Of a DNA stretch of 9,588 bases, positions 1 through 7,043 are shown in pieces. The stretch covers positions 1 to 9,588 of the forward strand of contig CAYHEX010000173.1 of NCBI GenBank assembly GCA_964355365.1. Reading direction: 5' to 3'. Both the position numbers and the translations under genes were made by a program. Every line of letters starts with the position of its first letter. Position 1 is the first letter of the stretch. Source of the stretch: SCUN01 sp964355365 (lineage in GTDB: Bacteria; Acidobacteriota; Vicinamibacteria; Vicinamibacterales; SCN-69-37). The notes under the pieces are model-generated. The model was not told the origin of the DNA, did no database searches, and worked only from the letters and a program-made list of their open reading frames with translations.

Positions 1-2
1 TC

Positions 3-947
3 GAGACCAAGCCGCGCATTCCGGTGATCTGGTTTCACTTCCAGGAGTGCACCTGTTGCAGCGAGTCGTTCATTCGCTCGTCGCATCCGATCGTCTCCGA
101 CATCATCCTCGACAAGATCTCGCTCGACTACACGCAGACGCTGCAGGCTGCTGCGGGTGAAGCCGCCGAGAAGGGCTGGAAGGACGTCGTCAAGAAGTAT
201 CCGGGCGAGTACCTGATGCTCGTGGAAGGCTCGATCCCCACCGAGGCCAACGGCGTGTATTGCTGTATCGCCGGCAAGACGGCGATCGACACGGTGCAGG
301 AAGCCGCGGCCAATGCCAAGGCGATCGTCGCCTGGGGCAGCTGCGCTTCGAATGGCTGCATTCAGGCGGCCAAACCGAATCCGACGGGCGCCACGCCCGT
401 GCACAAGATCATCACGGACAAGCCCATCATCAAAGTGCCCGGCTGTCCGCCCATCGGCGAGGTCATGGCCGCCACGATCGTGCATCTGCTGACGTTCGGC
501 ACGATTCCCCAGCTCGATCGCGTGGGCCGTCCGATGGCGTTCTACTCGCGCCGCGTGCACGACACCTGCTATCGCCGTCCGAACTACGATGCCGGCCTCT
601 TTGTGGAGAGCTGGGACGATGACAACGCGAGGAAGGGGTATTGCCTCTACAAGATGGGCTGCCGCGGTCCGGTGACCTACAACGCGTGCGCGGTGACCAA
701 GTGGAACAACGGCACGAGCTTTCCGATTCAGTCCGGACACGGCTGTATCGGCTGCAGCGAAGAGAACTTCTGGGACAACGGCCCGTTCTACGAGCACCTC
801 ACCAACTTCCCGGGCTTCGGCATTGAGGCCACGGCCGACAAGATTGGCGTGGGCGCCGTTGTGGTGGCGACGGCGGGCCTTGTGGGGCACGCGGTGTTGA
901 CGTCGGTGCGCAAGCGCGAAGTCATCAACGAAAAGGTGGAGAAGTAG
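3..947 (+). CDS. hyaA: [NiFe]-hydrogenase small subunit, six-cysteine (O2-tolerant) type, 5' partial
   Basis: Electron-transfer subunit of a membrane-bound uptake hydrogenase. The reading frame is open from base 3; no start codon or Tat signal peptide is visible, so the gene begins upstream. The first visible residues (ETKPRIPVIW) align with the mature N-terminus of E. coli HyaA, so the window opens almost at the expected Tat cleavage site; the GTG at 24 is an internal valine. Of the 314 visible residues, C16, C18, C19, C114, C119 and C148 match the six ligands of a [4Fe-3S] proximal cluster. E75 matches Hyd-1 Glu76. H186, C189, C214 and C220 fit the distal [4Fe-4S] cluster; C229, C248 and C251 fit the medial [3Fe-4S] cluster. 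Residues ~281-302 form a C-terminal membrane helix containing His296, followed by a basic tail, as in anchored small subunits that contact a cytochrome b. The periplasmic location is inferred from the family. hyaB starts 2 bases after the stop codon. Confidence 0.97.
   Translation, partial: ETKPRIPVIWFHFQECTCCSESFIRSSHPIVSDIILDKISLDYTQTLQAAAGEAAEKGWKDVVKKYPGEYLMLVEGSIPTEANGVYCCIAGKTAIDTVQEAAANAKAIVAWGSCASNGCIQAAKPNPTGATPVHKIITDKPIIKVPGCPPIGEVMAATIVHLLTFGTIPQLDRVGRPMAFYSRRVHDTCYRRPNYDAGLFVESWDDDNARKGYCLYKMGCRGPVTYNACAVTKWNNGTSFPIQSGHGCIGCSEENFWDNGPFYEHLTNFPGFGIEATADKIGVGAVVVATAGLVGHAVLTSVRKREVINEKVEK
938..941 (+). promoter_or_regulatory. Ribosome binding site of hyaB
   Basis: GGAG lies 8 bases upstream of the ATG at 950, inside the last codons of hyaA. 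It supports the chosen hyaB start and links translation of the two structural subunits. Confidence 0.7.
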
Positions 948-949
948 CC

Positions 950-2668
950 ATGGCGAATCGCGTTGTCATCGATCCGATCACGAGAATCGAAGGTCACCTC
1001 CGCATTGAGATCGAGGTGCAGAACGGCAAGGTCACCGACGCCTACAGTTCGGGCACGATGGTGCGCGGCTTCGAGTTGATCCTCAAGGGGCGCGATCCAC
1101 GCGACGCGTGGGCGTTCACGGAGCGCGCCTGCGGCGTGTGCACCACGGTGCATGCGCTCGCGTCGGTCCGCACGGTGGAGGACGCGCTCGGCATTCAGGT
1201 GCCGGCCAACGCCGAGTTGATTCGCAACCTGATGTTCTGCGCGCAGTACCTGCAGGATCACGTCGTGCACTTCTACCATCTGCACGCGCTCGACTGGGTC
1301 GACATCGTCAGCGCGTTGAAGGCGGATCCGAAGAAGACGTCGGAGCTGGCGCAGAGCCTCTCGAACTGGCCGAAGAGCTCGACCGGCTACTTCTCGGACG
1401 TGCAGAAGCGCATCAAGTCGTTCGTCGAGAGCGGACAGCTGGGAATCTTCGCGAACGGGTATTGGGGGCACTCGGCGTTCAAACTGCCGGCCGAGGCCAA
1501 CCTCATGGCGGTGGCGCACTATCTCGAGGCGCTGGAGTGGCAGAAGGAGATCGTGAAGGTGCACACGATCTTCGGCGGCAAGAACCCGCATCCCAACTAT
1601 CTGGTCGGCGGCGTGCCGTGCTCGCTCAACATGAACGAGGTCAACGCCATCAACATGGAGCGGCTCGGGTATGTGGAGCAGTTGTTCAAGGATGCCCAGA
1701 CGTTCGTCGAGCAGGTGTACATCCCCGATCTGATGGCGATTGCGTCCTTCTACAAGGACTGGGGCGCGATCGGCGGCGGGCTGAGCAACTACATGTCGTA
1801 CGGCGATCTGCCGACCGCCGGCTACGGGGATCCGTCGAAGTTCAAGTTCCCGCGCGGCATCATCCTCAATCGCAATCTGAACGAAGTGCTGCCGGTGGAC
1901 GGCAAGGATCCGATGCAGGTGCAGGAGTACGTGACGCACTCGTGGTACGACTACGCGCAGGGCGACCAGGCAGGGCTGCATCCGTGGGACGGCCAGACGA
2001 ACTTGCACTACACGGGCCCGAAGCCGCCGTACACGCAGCTGGAGGTGGACCAGAAGTACTCGTGGATGAAGACACCGCGTTGGAAGGGCCATGCGATGGA
2101 GGTGGGCCCGCTGGCGCGCGTGCTCGTGGCGTACGCCTCGGGCAGCAAGGAAGTGCAGGAGCTGGTCGGCGGCGCGCTCAAGACGTTGAACGTGCCGGTG
2201 GCCGCGCTCTTTTCCACGCTCGGTCGCACGGCGGCGCGCGGACTCGAGACCAAGCTCATCGCGGGCTGGGCGCACGAGTTCTACAACCAGCTCATCACGA
2301 ACATCAAGTCGGGCGACACGCGCACCGCCAACACGACGCACTGGGATCCGGCCACGTGGCCGGCCGAAGCCAAAGGTGTGGGCATGACCGAGGCCCCGCG
2401 CGGCGCGCTCGCACACTGGATCGTGATTCGCGACAAGAAGATCGACAACTACCAGCTGGTGGTGCCGAGCACCTGGAACGCGTCGCCGCGCGATGACAAG
2501 GGCCAGATGTCGGCCTACGAGTCGTCGCTGATCGGCACGCCGGTGGTGAACTCCGAGCAGCCGATCGAAGTGCTGCGCACGATCCACTCGTTCGATCCGT
2601 GCATTGCCTGTGCGGTGCACGTCCACGATGAGCACGGCAAACACGTGCATCACATCGACTCGTTCTGA
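950..2668 (+). CDS. hyaB: [NiFe]-hydrogenase large (catalytic) subunit, group 1d-like
   Basis: Catalytic subunit that splits H2 at a NiFe(CN)2CO centre; 572 residues, slightly shorter than E. coli HyaB. The four nickel-binding cysteines are C61 and C64 (ERACGVCTTVHALASV) and C551 and C554 (DPCIACAVH). The N-terminal RIEGH motif carries E14, equivalent to Hyd-1 Glu28. R484 in TEAPRGAL matches the conserved outer-shell arginine Arg509 of Hyd-1. The sequence follows HyaB closely throughout, for example in the segments DPRDAWAF, KTSELAQSLSNWPKSS and FGGKNPHPN. The protein should be made as a precursor cut after H557, releasing a 15-residue tail with five histidines (VHDEHGKHVHHIDSF). In the better-known relatives this tail is not His-rich. 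The residue between R and C of the first motif is Ala, where E. coli Hyd-1 has Ile. Export should occur with the small subunit by the Tat route, since the large subunit has no signal peptide of its own. Confidence 0.98.
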   Translation: MANRVVIDPITRIEGHLRIEIEVQNGKVTDAYSSGTMVRGFELILKGRDPRDAWAFTERACGVCTTVHALASVRTVEDALGIQVPANAELIRNLMFCAQYLQDHVVHFYHLHALDWVDIVSALKADPKKTSELAQSLSNWPKSSTGYFSDVQKRIKSFVESGQLGIFANGYWGHSAFKLPAEANLMAVAHYLEALEWQKEIVKVHTIFGGKNPHPNYLVGGVPCSLNMNEVNAINMERLGYVEQLFKDAQTFVEQVYIPDLMAIASFYKDWGAIGGGLSNYMSYGDLPTAGYGDPSKFKFPRGIILNRNLNEVLPVDGKDPMQVQEYVTHSWYDYAQGDQAGLHPWDGQTNLHYTGPKPPYTQLEVDQKYSWMKTPRWKGHAMEVGPLARVLVAYASGSKEVQELVGGALKTLNVPVAALFSTLGRTAARGLETKLIAGWAHEFYNQLITNIKSGDTRTANTTHWDPATWPAEAKGVGMTEAPRGALAHWIVIRDKKIDNYQLVVPSTWNASPRDDKGQMSAYESSLIGTPVVNSEQPIEVLRTIHSFDPCIACAVHVHDEHGKHVHHIDSF

Positions 2669-2673
2669 GGGGG
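2668..2673 (+). promoter_or_regulatory. Ribosome binding site of hyaC
   Basis: AGGGGG begins at the last base of the hyaB stop codon and ends 5 bases before the ATG at 2679. It decides the hyaC start in favour of 2679 over the in-frame ATG at 2604, which lies inside the conserved C-terminal region of hyaB. Confidence 0.75.
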
Positions 2674-2678
2674 TTCCG

Positions 2679-3359
2679 ATGACAACGACCACCTACGATC
2701 GCGTGTATGTGTGGCAGGCGCCGGTGCGGATGTATCACTGGATCAACGCGTCCTGCGTGTTCATGCTCGTCGCCACAGGTCTGATCATCGGCCGCCCGCC
2801 GGCGTTCATGTCCGCCGCTGAAGCCTACGCCAGTTACTGGTTCGGCTGGGTGCGGTTCCTCCACTATGTCGCGGCCTTCCTCATGACCGCCGCGTTCATG
2901 GTGCGCGTGTACTGGATGTTCAAGGGCAACAAGTACGCGCGCTGGGATGCGTTCATCCCGAATAGCGTCGGCATGTTCAAGCGCCAGTTGCGCGAGGCCT
3001 GGAGCGTGCTCTGGGTCGACATCCTGCAGGTCCAGAAGAAGCCGATCGACTACGTCGGGCACAACGGCCTCGCGGCGTTCAGCTACTTCGTGATCTTCCT
3101 GTCGACCATCTTCCAGATCGGCACGGGGTTCGCGCTGTACGCACCGATGAGCAGCTTCTGGGGCGTGCATCTGTTCGCGTGGGTCTCGCCCATGATGGGC
3201 GGCGACGCGGTCGTGCGCCTCTGGCACCATCTGTTCGCCTGGGTCTTCGTGATGTTCACGCTCATTCACGTCTACCTGTCGATCTTCCACGACATGACGG
3301 AAGGCAAAGGCGAGATCTCGTCGATCATCACCGGCGCCCGCTTCGTGGAGCGCAAATGA
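2679..3359 (+). CDS. hyaC: Ni/Fe-hydrogenase b-type cytochrome subunit
   Basis: Membrane diheme cytochrome b that anchors the hydrogenase and passes electrons from the small-subunit distal cluster to quinone. The 226 residues compare with 235 in E. coli HyaC, and the opening YVWQAPVRMYHW matches that family. Four hydrophobic helices are visible at about residues 20-38, 57-80, 128-153 and 178-203. Candidate heme ligands are H20 (RMYHW), H62 (RFLHY), H183 or H184 (LWHHL) and H197 (LIHVY), placed as in HyaC. GHN at 127-129, GFALY at 150-154 and the cytoplasmic-tail segment before the stop are also family features. The start at 2679 follows a strong ribosome binding site 10 bases after hyaB. Its stop overlaps the next gene in an ATGA. 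The presence of this gene indicates respiratory H2 uptake rather than a soluble or H2-evolving complex. Confidence 0.96.
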   Translation: MTTTTYDRVYVWQAPVRMYHWINASCVFMLVATGLIIGRPPAFMSAAEAYASYWFGWVRFLHYVAAFLMTAAFMVRVYWMFKGNKYARWDAFIPNSVGMFKRQLREAWSVLWVDILQVQKKPIDYVGHNGLAAFSYFVIFLSTIFQIGTGFALYAPMSSFWGVHLFAWVSPMMGGDAVVRLWHHLFAWVFVMFTLIHVYLSIFHDMTEGKGEISSIITGARFVERK

Positions 3360-3826
3360 ACCGCGGCACGCTCATCCTCGGCATCGGCAACATTCTGATG
3401 GGTGACGAGGGCGTGGGCGTCCGCGCGATCGAACGGCTGCAGCAGGAATCCTGGCCGCCGCATGTCACCGTCGTCGACGGCGGCACCGGCGGCTTTCATT
3501 TGCACGAGTACCTCCGCGAGTTCGCGCCCATCGTCATGGTGGATGCGACGATGGACGGGCAGGCGCCGGGCACGGTGTCGGTGCTGCGTCCGAAATACGC
3601 GTCGGACTTTCCGCGTGTGCTGACGGCGCACGACATCGGGCTGCGCGATCTGGTCGAGACGGCCGCGTTGCTGGGGCCGCTGCCGGACATTACGCTGGTG
3701 ACCGTGACGATTGCCGAGATCAAGTCGATGGTCATGGAGTTGTCGCCGGCCGTCGAGGCCGCGTTGCCCGCGGTGGCCGCGCTCGTGCGTCGCACGATCG
3801 AGGCGGGGACACCTGTTCATGCATGA
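3356..3826 (+). CDS. hyaD: Hydrogenase maturation endopeptidase (HyaD/HybD family)
   Basis: Endopeptidase that removes the C-terminal tail of the large subunit after nickel insertion, closing the active site. The 156 residues are typical of the HybD/HyaD/HoxM family (M52). The N-terminal glycine-rich motif GIGNILMGDEGVG carries E18; D63 (MVDATMDG) and H92 (TAHDIG) complete the nickel-sensing triad known from E. coli HybD (Glu16, Asp62, His93). The DGGTGG segment at 41-46 is also characteristic. The ATG at 3356 overlaps the hyaC stop codon and has GGAG at 3347-3350, five bases upstream. A GTG far upstream in the same frame (3179) lies within hyaC and is not credible. The natural substrate is inferred to be HyaB, cut after His557, from gene adjacency. 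Confidence is high for the family and slightly lower for the hyaD symbol, because the sequence is about equally close to generic hybD-type proteases. Confidence 0.93.
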   Translation: MNRGTLILGIGNILMGDEGVGVRAIERLQQESWPPHVTVVDGGTGGFHLHEYLREFAPIVMVDATMDGQAPGTVSVLRPKYASDFPRVLTAHDIGLRDLVETAALLGPLPDITLVTVTIAEIKSMVMELSPAVEAALPAVAALVRRTIEAGTPVHA

Positions 3827-4061
3827 ACTGGGTATCGCCCAGAGCATCTTCGACATCGTGCGCGCGTACGTCCCGGTCGAACAGGCGCCGGGTGTGCGTG
3901 AGGTGCGCATTCGCGTCGGCGACGTGGCCAACGTGCTCGTGGAGTCTCTGGAGTTCTGCTTCGGCGTGACCGTCGCCGGCACGCCCTATGAGAAAGCCGT
4001 GCTGACCGTGGATCGGGTGCCCGGCAACGACCTGCAAGTTGTACATGTGGAGGTCGAGTAG
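3819..4061 (+). CDS. hypA: HypA nickel chaperone, short variant lacking the zinc-binding insert
   Basis: HypA hands nickel to the hydrogenase large subunit together with HypB. The product starts MHELGIAQSIFDIV, with the invariant His2 and Glu3 of the nickel site, and ends DLQVVHVEVE, matching the usual final strand (consensus like GRELRVxSIEVE). Between them TVDRVP (63-68) runs straight into GNDLQ. The normal proteins have about 33 extra residues here, forming a zinc module with two CxxC pairs. This one has 80 residues and a single cysteine (C47). Both flanks are in the same frame, so a frameshift is not the cause. In solved HypA structures the zinc module is an insertion into the nickel-binding fold, so its loss could leave a compact folded domain. 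The start overlaps the protease stop by 8 bases and follows a GGCGGGG stretch; the ATG at 3823 is out of frame. Identity as HypA is secure; whether it is functional is an inference. Confidence 0.92.
   Translation: MHELGIAQSIFDIVRAYVPVEQAPGVREVRIRVGDVANVLVESLEFCFGVTVAGTPYEKAVLTVDRVPGNDLQVVHVEVE
4049..4053 (+). promoter_or_regulatory. Ribosome binding site of hypB
   Basis: GGAGG inside the last codons of hypA lies 7 bases before the GTG at 4061, which shares one base with the hypA stop. This spacing favours 4061 over the in-frame GTG at 4067. Confidence 0.75.
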
Positions 4062-4720
4062 TGGCGGTGATCACGATCGAACGCAAGGTCCTCGAGAAGA
4101 ACGACGCGTTTGCGGCCCAGAACCGGCAGCGGCTGGCCGAGGCGCGCGTGTTCACGATCAACGTCGTGAGCTCACCGGGCGCCGGCAAGACGTCGCTGCT
4201 CGAGCAGACGATCGAGCGGTTGCGCGGGAAACTGCGGATCTCGGTGGTGGAAGGCGACGTGCAGACCGATCTCGACGCGCAGCGTGTGGCACGGTACGGC
4301 GCGCCTGTGGTGCAGATCGTGACGAACGGCGGATGCCATCTCGAAGCGAGGCTCGTGCAGGACGCGCTGGCCCAGCTCGATCTGGCCGCCGCGGACCTGC
4401 TGGTCATCGAGAACGTCGGCAACCTGGTCTGTCCGGCGAACTACGACCTCGGCGAAGCGATGAAAGTCGTGTTGCTCAGCACCACGGAAGGCGACGACAA
4501 GCCGCTCAAATACCCCGCGATGTTTCGCAACGCGTCCGTGCTCGTCGTCAACAAGATCGACCTCGTGCCGTACGTGAACTGCAACCTCGACACGCTGGTC
4601 GGCAACGCGCTCCAGATCAACCCGGCGCTGCGGGTGTTTCAAGTATCCTGCACCACCGGCGCCGGTCTCGACGACTGGTGCGCCTGGCTGTCGCGCCAAG
4701 TGGCGGCGGTCCGTGCGTGA
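4061..4720 (+). CDS. hypB: HypB, nickel-insertion GTPase (short form)
   Basis: SIMIBI-class GTPase that drives nickel transfer to the large-subunit precursor in the cytoplasm. The 219 residues contain the P-loop (SSPGAGKTS, 37-45), the GDVQTD switch region (65-70) and the guanine-specificity motif NKID (164-167). The G-domain metal site of the family is intact: C92 and H93 (GGCHLEA) and C124 (NLVCPANYDLG). The N-terminus lacks both the CxxCGC-type high-affinity nickel motif of E. coli HypB and the polyhistidine stretch of rhizobial HypB, so it should not store nickel. This short form is common in other lineages. Start is GTG, sharing one base with the hypA stop, with GGAGG upstream. The gene follows an unusually short hypA, its expected partner. 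Confidence 0.96.
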   Translation: MAVITIERKVLEKNDAFAAQNRQRLAEARVFTINVVSSPGAGKTSLLEQTIERLRGKLRISVVEGDVQTDLDAQRVARYGAPVVQIVTNGGCHLEARLVQDALAQLDLAAADLLVIENVGNLVCPANYDLGEAMKVVLLSTTEGDDKPLKYPAMFRNASVLVVNKIDLVPYVNCNLDTLVGNALQINPALRVFQVSCTTGAGLDDWCAWLSRQVAAVRA

Positions 4721-7043
4721 GCGCCTCCGCCTCGTTGTGCGTGGTGCGGTGCAGGGCGTCGGGTTTCGTCCCTATGTCTATCGCCTCGCGCATCGCCATG
4801 GCCTCGACGGCTGGGTGAACAACGGCGCGGACGGCGTCCACATCGAGGTGGAAGGGCCGAAGGCCAAGCTCGAGGAGTTCTTTCTGGCTCTTGGTCCGGA
4901 GCGGCCGCCGCGGTCCACGATCCATGGCCTCGAGAGCGTGTGGCTCGACCCGGCCGGGCTTCAGGGTTTCGAGATCCGCGAGAGTGCCGGGGGCGGCGCC
5001 GCCACCACGCTCGTGTCGCCCGACATCGCGCTCTGCGAGGACTGCCGCGCGGAGGTCTTCAATCCAGCGGATCGCCGCTACCGCTATCCGTTCACCAACT
5101 GCACGAACTGCGGCCCCCGCTTCAGTTTGATCGAGGCGCTGCCGTACGACCGCGTGAACACATCGATGCGCGGCTTCACCATGTGCGCCGCCTGCGAGCG
5201 CGAGTACCACGACCCGAACGACAGGCGCTTCCACGCGCAGCCCAACGCGTGCCCGGCCTGCGGCCCTCAGGTGGCCCTGTGGAATGGGTCCGGCGGTGTC
5301 ATTCCCAACGTGGATGCCGTACGCGCGGCCGCAGATGCGATCCGCGACGGGATGATCGTCGCGGTGAAGGGACTCGGCGGCTTTCACCTGATGGCGTTGG
5401 CGTCGCGCCCGTCCGCAGTCGAGGAACTGCGAGGCCGCAAGCGCCGCGTTGAGAAGCCGTTTGCCATCATGGCGCCGTCGATCGACGTCGCCGAGTCGAT
5501 CTGCTCGGTGTCGCCCGTCGAACGCCGATTGCTGCTGTCGCCCGAAGCGCCCATCGTCCTGCTGCGTCGCAAACGTCATGGGTACACGCCCATCGCCGAC
5601 GCGGTGGCGCCGGGCAATCCCTGGCTCGGCGTGATGCTGCCGTACACGCCGCTGCACTGCCTGTTGCTCGACGACATCGATGAGGCCGTTGTCGCCACGA
5701 GCGGCAACCTGTCCGACGAGCCGATCTGCATCGACGAATACGAAGCGCTCGACCGTTTGCACGGCATCGCGGACCTGTTCGTGGTGCACAACCGGCCAAT
5801 CGTGCGGCCGGTCGACGACTCGATCGTGCGCGTGCAGCTCGGCCGAGAGCTGGTGCTGCGCCGCGCGCGCGGCTACGCGCCGCTGCCCGTGCGGCTCGGC
5901 GAATCCGCAGCGCCGATTGTGGCGGTCGGCGCGCACCTGAAGAACACCATCGCCGTGAACGTCGGCGACCTCGCCTTTCTCAGCCAGCACATCGGCGATC
6001 TGGAGACACCGCAGGCGCTCGAGGTGTTCACCGGAGTGATTGACAGCCTCAAAGACCTCTACGGTGTCACGCCCGTTGCCGCCGCAGCGGACCTGCATCC
6101 GGACTACCTCAGCACTCGCCATGCCGCCTCGCTGCACCTTCCCGTGACGCACGTGCAGCATCACTACGCGCATGTGCTGTCGGCCGCCGCGGAAAACGGC
6201 ATCGCCGGACCGTTTCTCGGCGTGGCGTGGGACGGCACCGGTCTCGGCACGGACGGCACGATCTGGGGCGGCGAATTCCTGCTCGTCGACGACGATGACT
6301 GGGAGCGGTGGGCGTGTCTGCGTCCGTTCCGTCTGCCGGGCGGCGAGCGGGCCGTGCGCGAACCGCGCCGGTCGGCGCTCGGTGCGCTGTACTCGATGTT
6401 CGGCGACCGGGTACTGAGCGCGTCGCTCCCGACGCTCGAGCATCTCTCCGTGGCCGAGCGTGAACTGATGTGCGCCGCGATGGCGTCGGGCATCAACTCC
6501 CCCGTGACCTCCAGCGCCGGGCGCCTGTTCGACGTCGTCGCATCGATCACCGGCGTGCGGCAGATCATGTCGTTCGAGGGTCAGGCGGCGATGGAACTCG
6601 AGTGGATCGTGGATCCGTCGGTGGTCGACGGGTACCCGTGTGATCTGAGGAAGCCGGATCAGGACGACACGATTGGCAGTTTCAATCCGCCGCCGCTCAT
6701 CGTTGACTGGCGACCCACGATCAACGCGTTGCTCGACGACGTCGCGGCCGGCGTGCCGTTGGGGGTGATGGCGGCCCGGTGGCACAGCGCCATGGCGGAT
6801 GCGATTGTCGCCGTGGCCCGCTCCGCCGGCCGCTCGCGCGTGGTGCTGTCGGGCGGATGTTTTCAGAACGCGGCGTTGTGCGAACGCACGGACGCGCGGC
6901 TGCGCGCTGCCGGACTCCAGCCGTACTGGCACCAGCGCGTACCGCCGAACGACGGCGGTATCGCGCTGGGGCAATTGGCCGCGGTCATCCGCGATCATCG
7001 CGCACGACTTCAGAGTGAGGAGCGACAGACATCATGTGCCTAG
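4713..7043 (+). CDS. hypF: HypF carbamoyltransferase for cyanide ligand synthesis
   Basis: HypF uses carbamoyl phosphate and ATP to carbamoylate the C-terminal cysteine of HypE, the first step toward the active-site CN ligands. The 776 residues show the full domain set. The N-terminal acylphosphatase domain (~1-90) has R19 in GAVQGVGFRP and N37 in GWVNNG. Two zinc fingers follow, with C108/C111/C130/C133 and C158/C161/C180/C183. A YrdC-like domain (~195-390) contains KGLGGFHLMA and KRRVEKPFA. The C-terminal Kae1-like domain (~400-765) has the metal-binding motif VQHHYAHV, the nucleotide-binding segment WDGTGLGTDGTIWGGE, SGGCFQN, and the closing signature PPNDGGIALGQ. Start is GTG at 4713, overlapping hypB by 8 bases. 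The ribosome binding site is weak, so reinitiation from hypB translation is likely. The 3' end overlaps hypC by 10 bases. No domain is missing. Confidence 0.97.
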   Translation: MRERLRLVVRGAVQGVGFRPYVYRLAHRHGLDGWVNNGADGVHIEVEGPKAKLEEFFLALGPERPPRSTIHGLESVWLDPAGLQGFEIRESAGGGAATTLVSPDIALCEDCRAEVFNPADRRYRYPFTNCTNCGPRFSLIEALPYDRVNTSMRGFTMCAACEREYHDPNDRRFHAQPNACPACGPQVALWNGSGGVIPNVDAVRAAADAIRDGMIVAVKGLGGFHLMALASRPSAVEELRGRKRRVEKPFAIMAPSIDVAESICSVSPVERRLLLSPEAPIVLLRRKRHGYTPIADAVAPGNPWLGVMLPYTPLHCLLLDDIDEAVVATSGNLSDEPICIDEYEALDRLHGIADLFVVHNRPIVRPVDDSIVRVQLGRELVLRRARGYAPLPVRLGESAAPIVAVGAHLKNTIAVNVGDLAFLSQHIGDLETPQALEVFTGVIDSLKDLYGVTPVAAAADLHPDYLSTRHAASLHLPVTHVQHHYAHVLSAAAENGIAGPFLGVAWDGTGLGTDGTIWGGEFLLVDDDDWERWACLRPFRLPGGERAVREPRRSALGALYSMFGDRVLSASLPTLEHLSVAERELMCAAMASGINSPVTSSAGRLFDVVASITGVRQIMSFEGQAAMELEWIVDPSVVDGYPCDLRKPDQDDTIGSFNPPPLIVDWRPTINALLDDVAAGVPLGVMAARWHSAMADAIVAVARSAGRSRVVLSGGCFQNAALCERTDARLRAAGLQPYWHQRVPPNDGGIALGQLAAVIRDHRARLQSEERQTSCA

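Noticed and set aside
24..947. GTG at 24 as the start of the small subunit
   Set aside because: The conserved mature N-terminal residues KPRIP are encoded in frame before it, and a Tat signal peptide is expected upstream of the window.
788..2692. Long open frame on the - strand (634 residues) opposite hyaB
   Set aside because: The predicted product is Arg/His/Val-rich low-complexity sequence with no recognisable domain, and it mirrors a strongly conserved gene. It is a codon-bias shadow of GC-rich coding DNA.
2604..3359. Cytochrome b starting at 2604
   Set aside because: That would lie within the conserved hyaB C-terminus. The ATG at 2679 has a strong ribosome binding site and matches the HyaC N-terminus.
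3819..4061. Short HypA explained by a frameshift
   Set aside because: Conserved N-terminal and C-terminal parts are in the same frame with no stop between them, so an in-frame loss of ~33 codons is needed, not a frameshift.
4617..6998. Long open frame on the - strand (793 residues) opposite hypF
   Set aside because: Same reason: skewed composition, no motif, fully antisense to a complete hypF.
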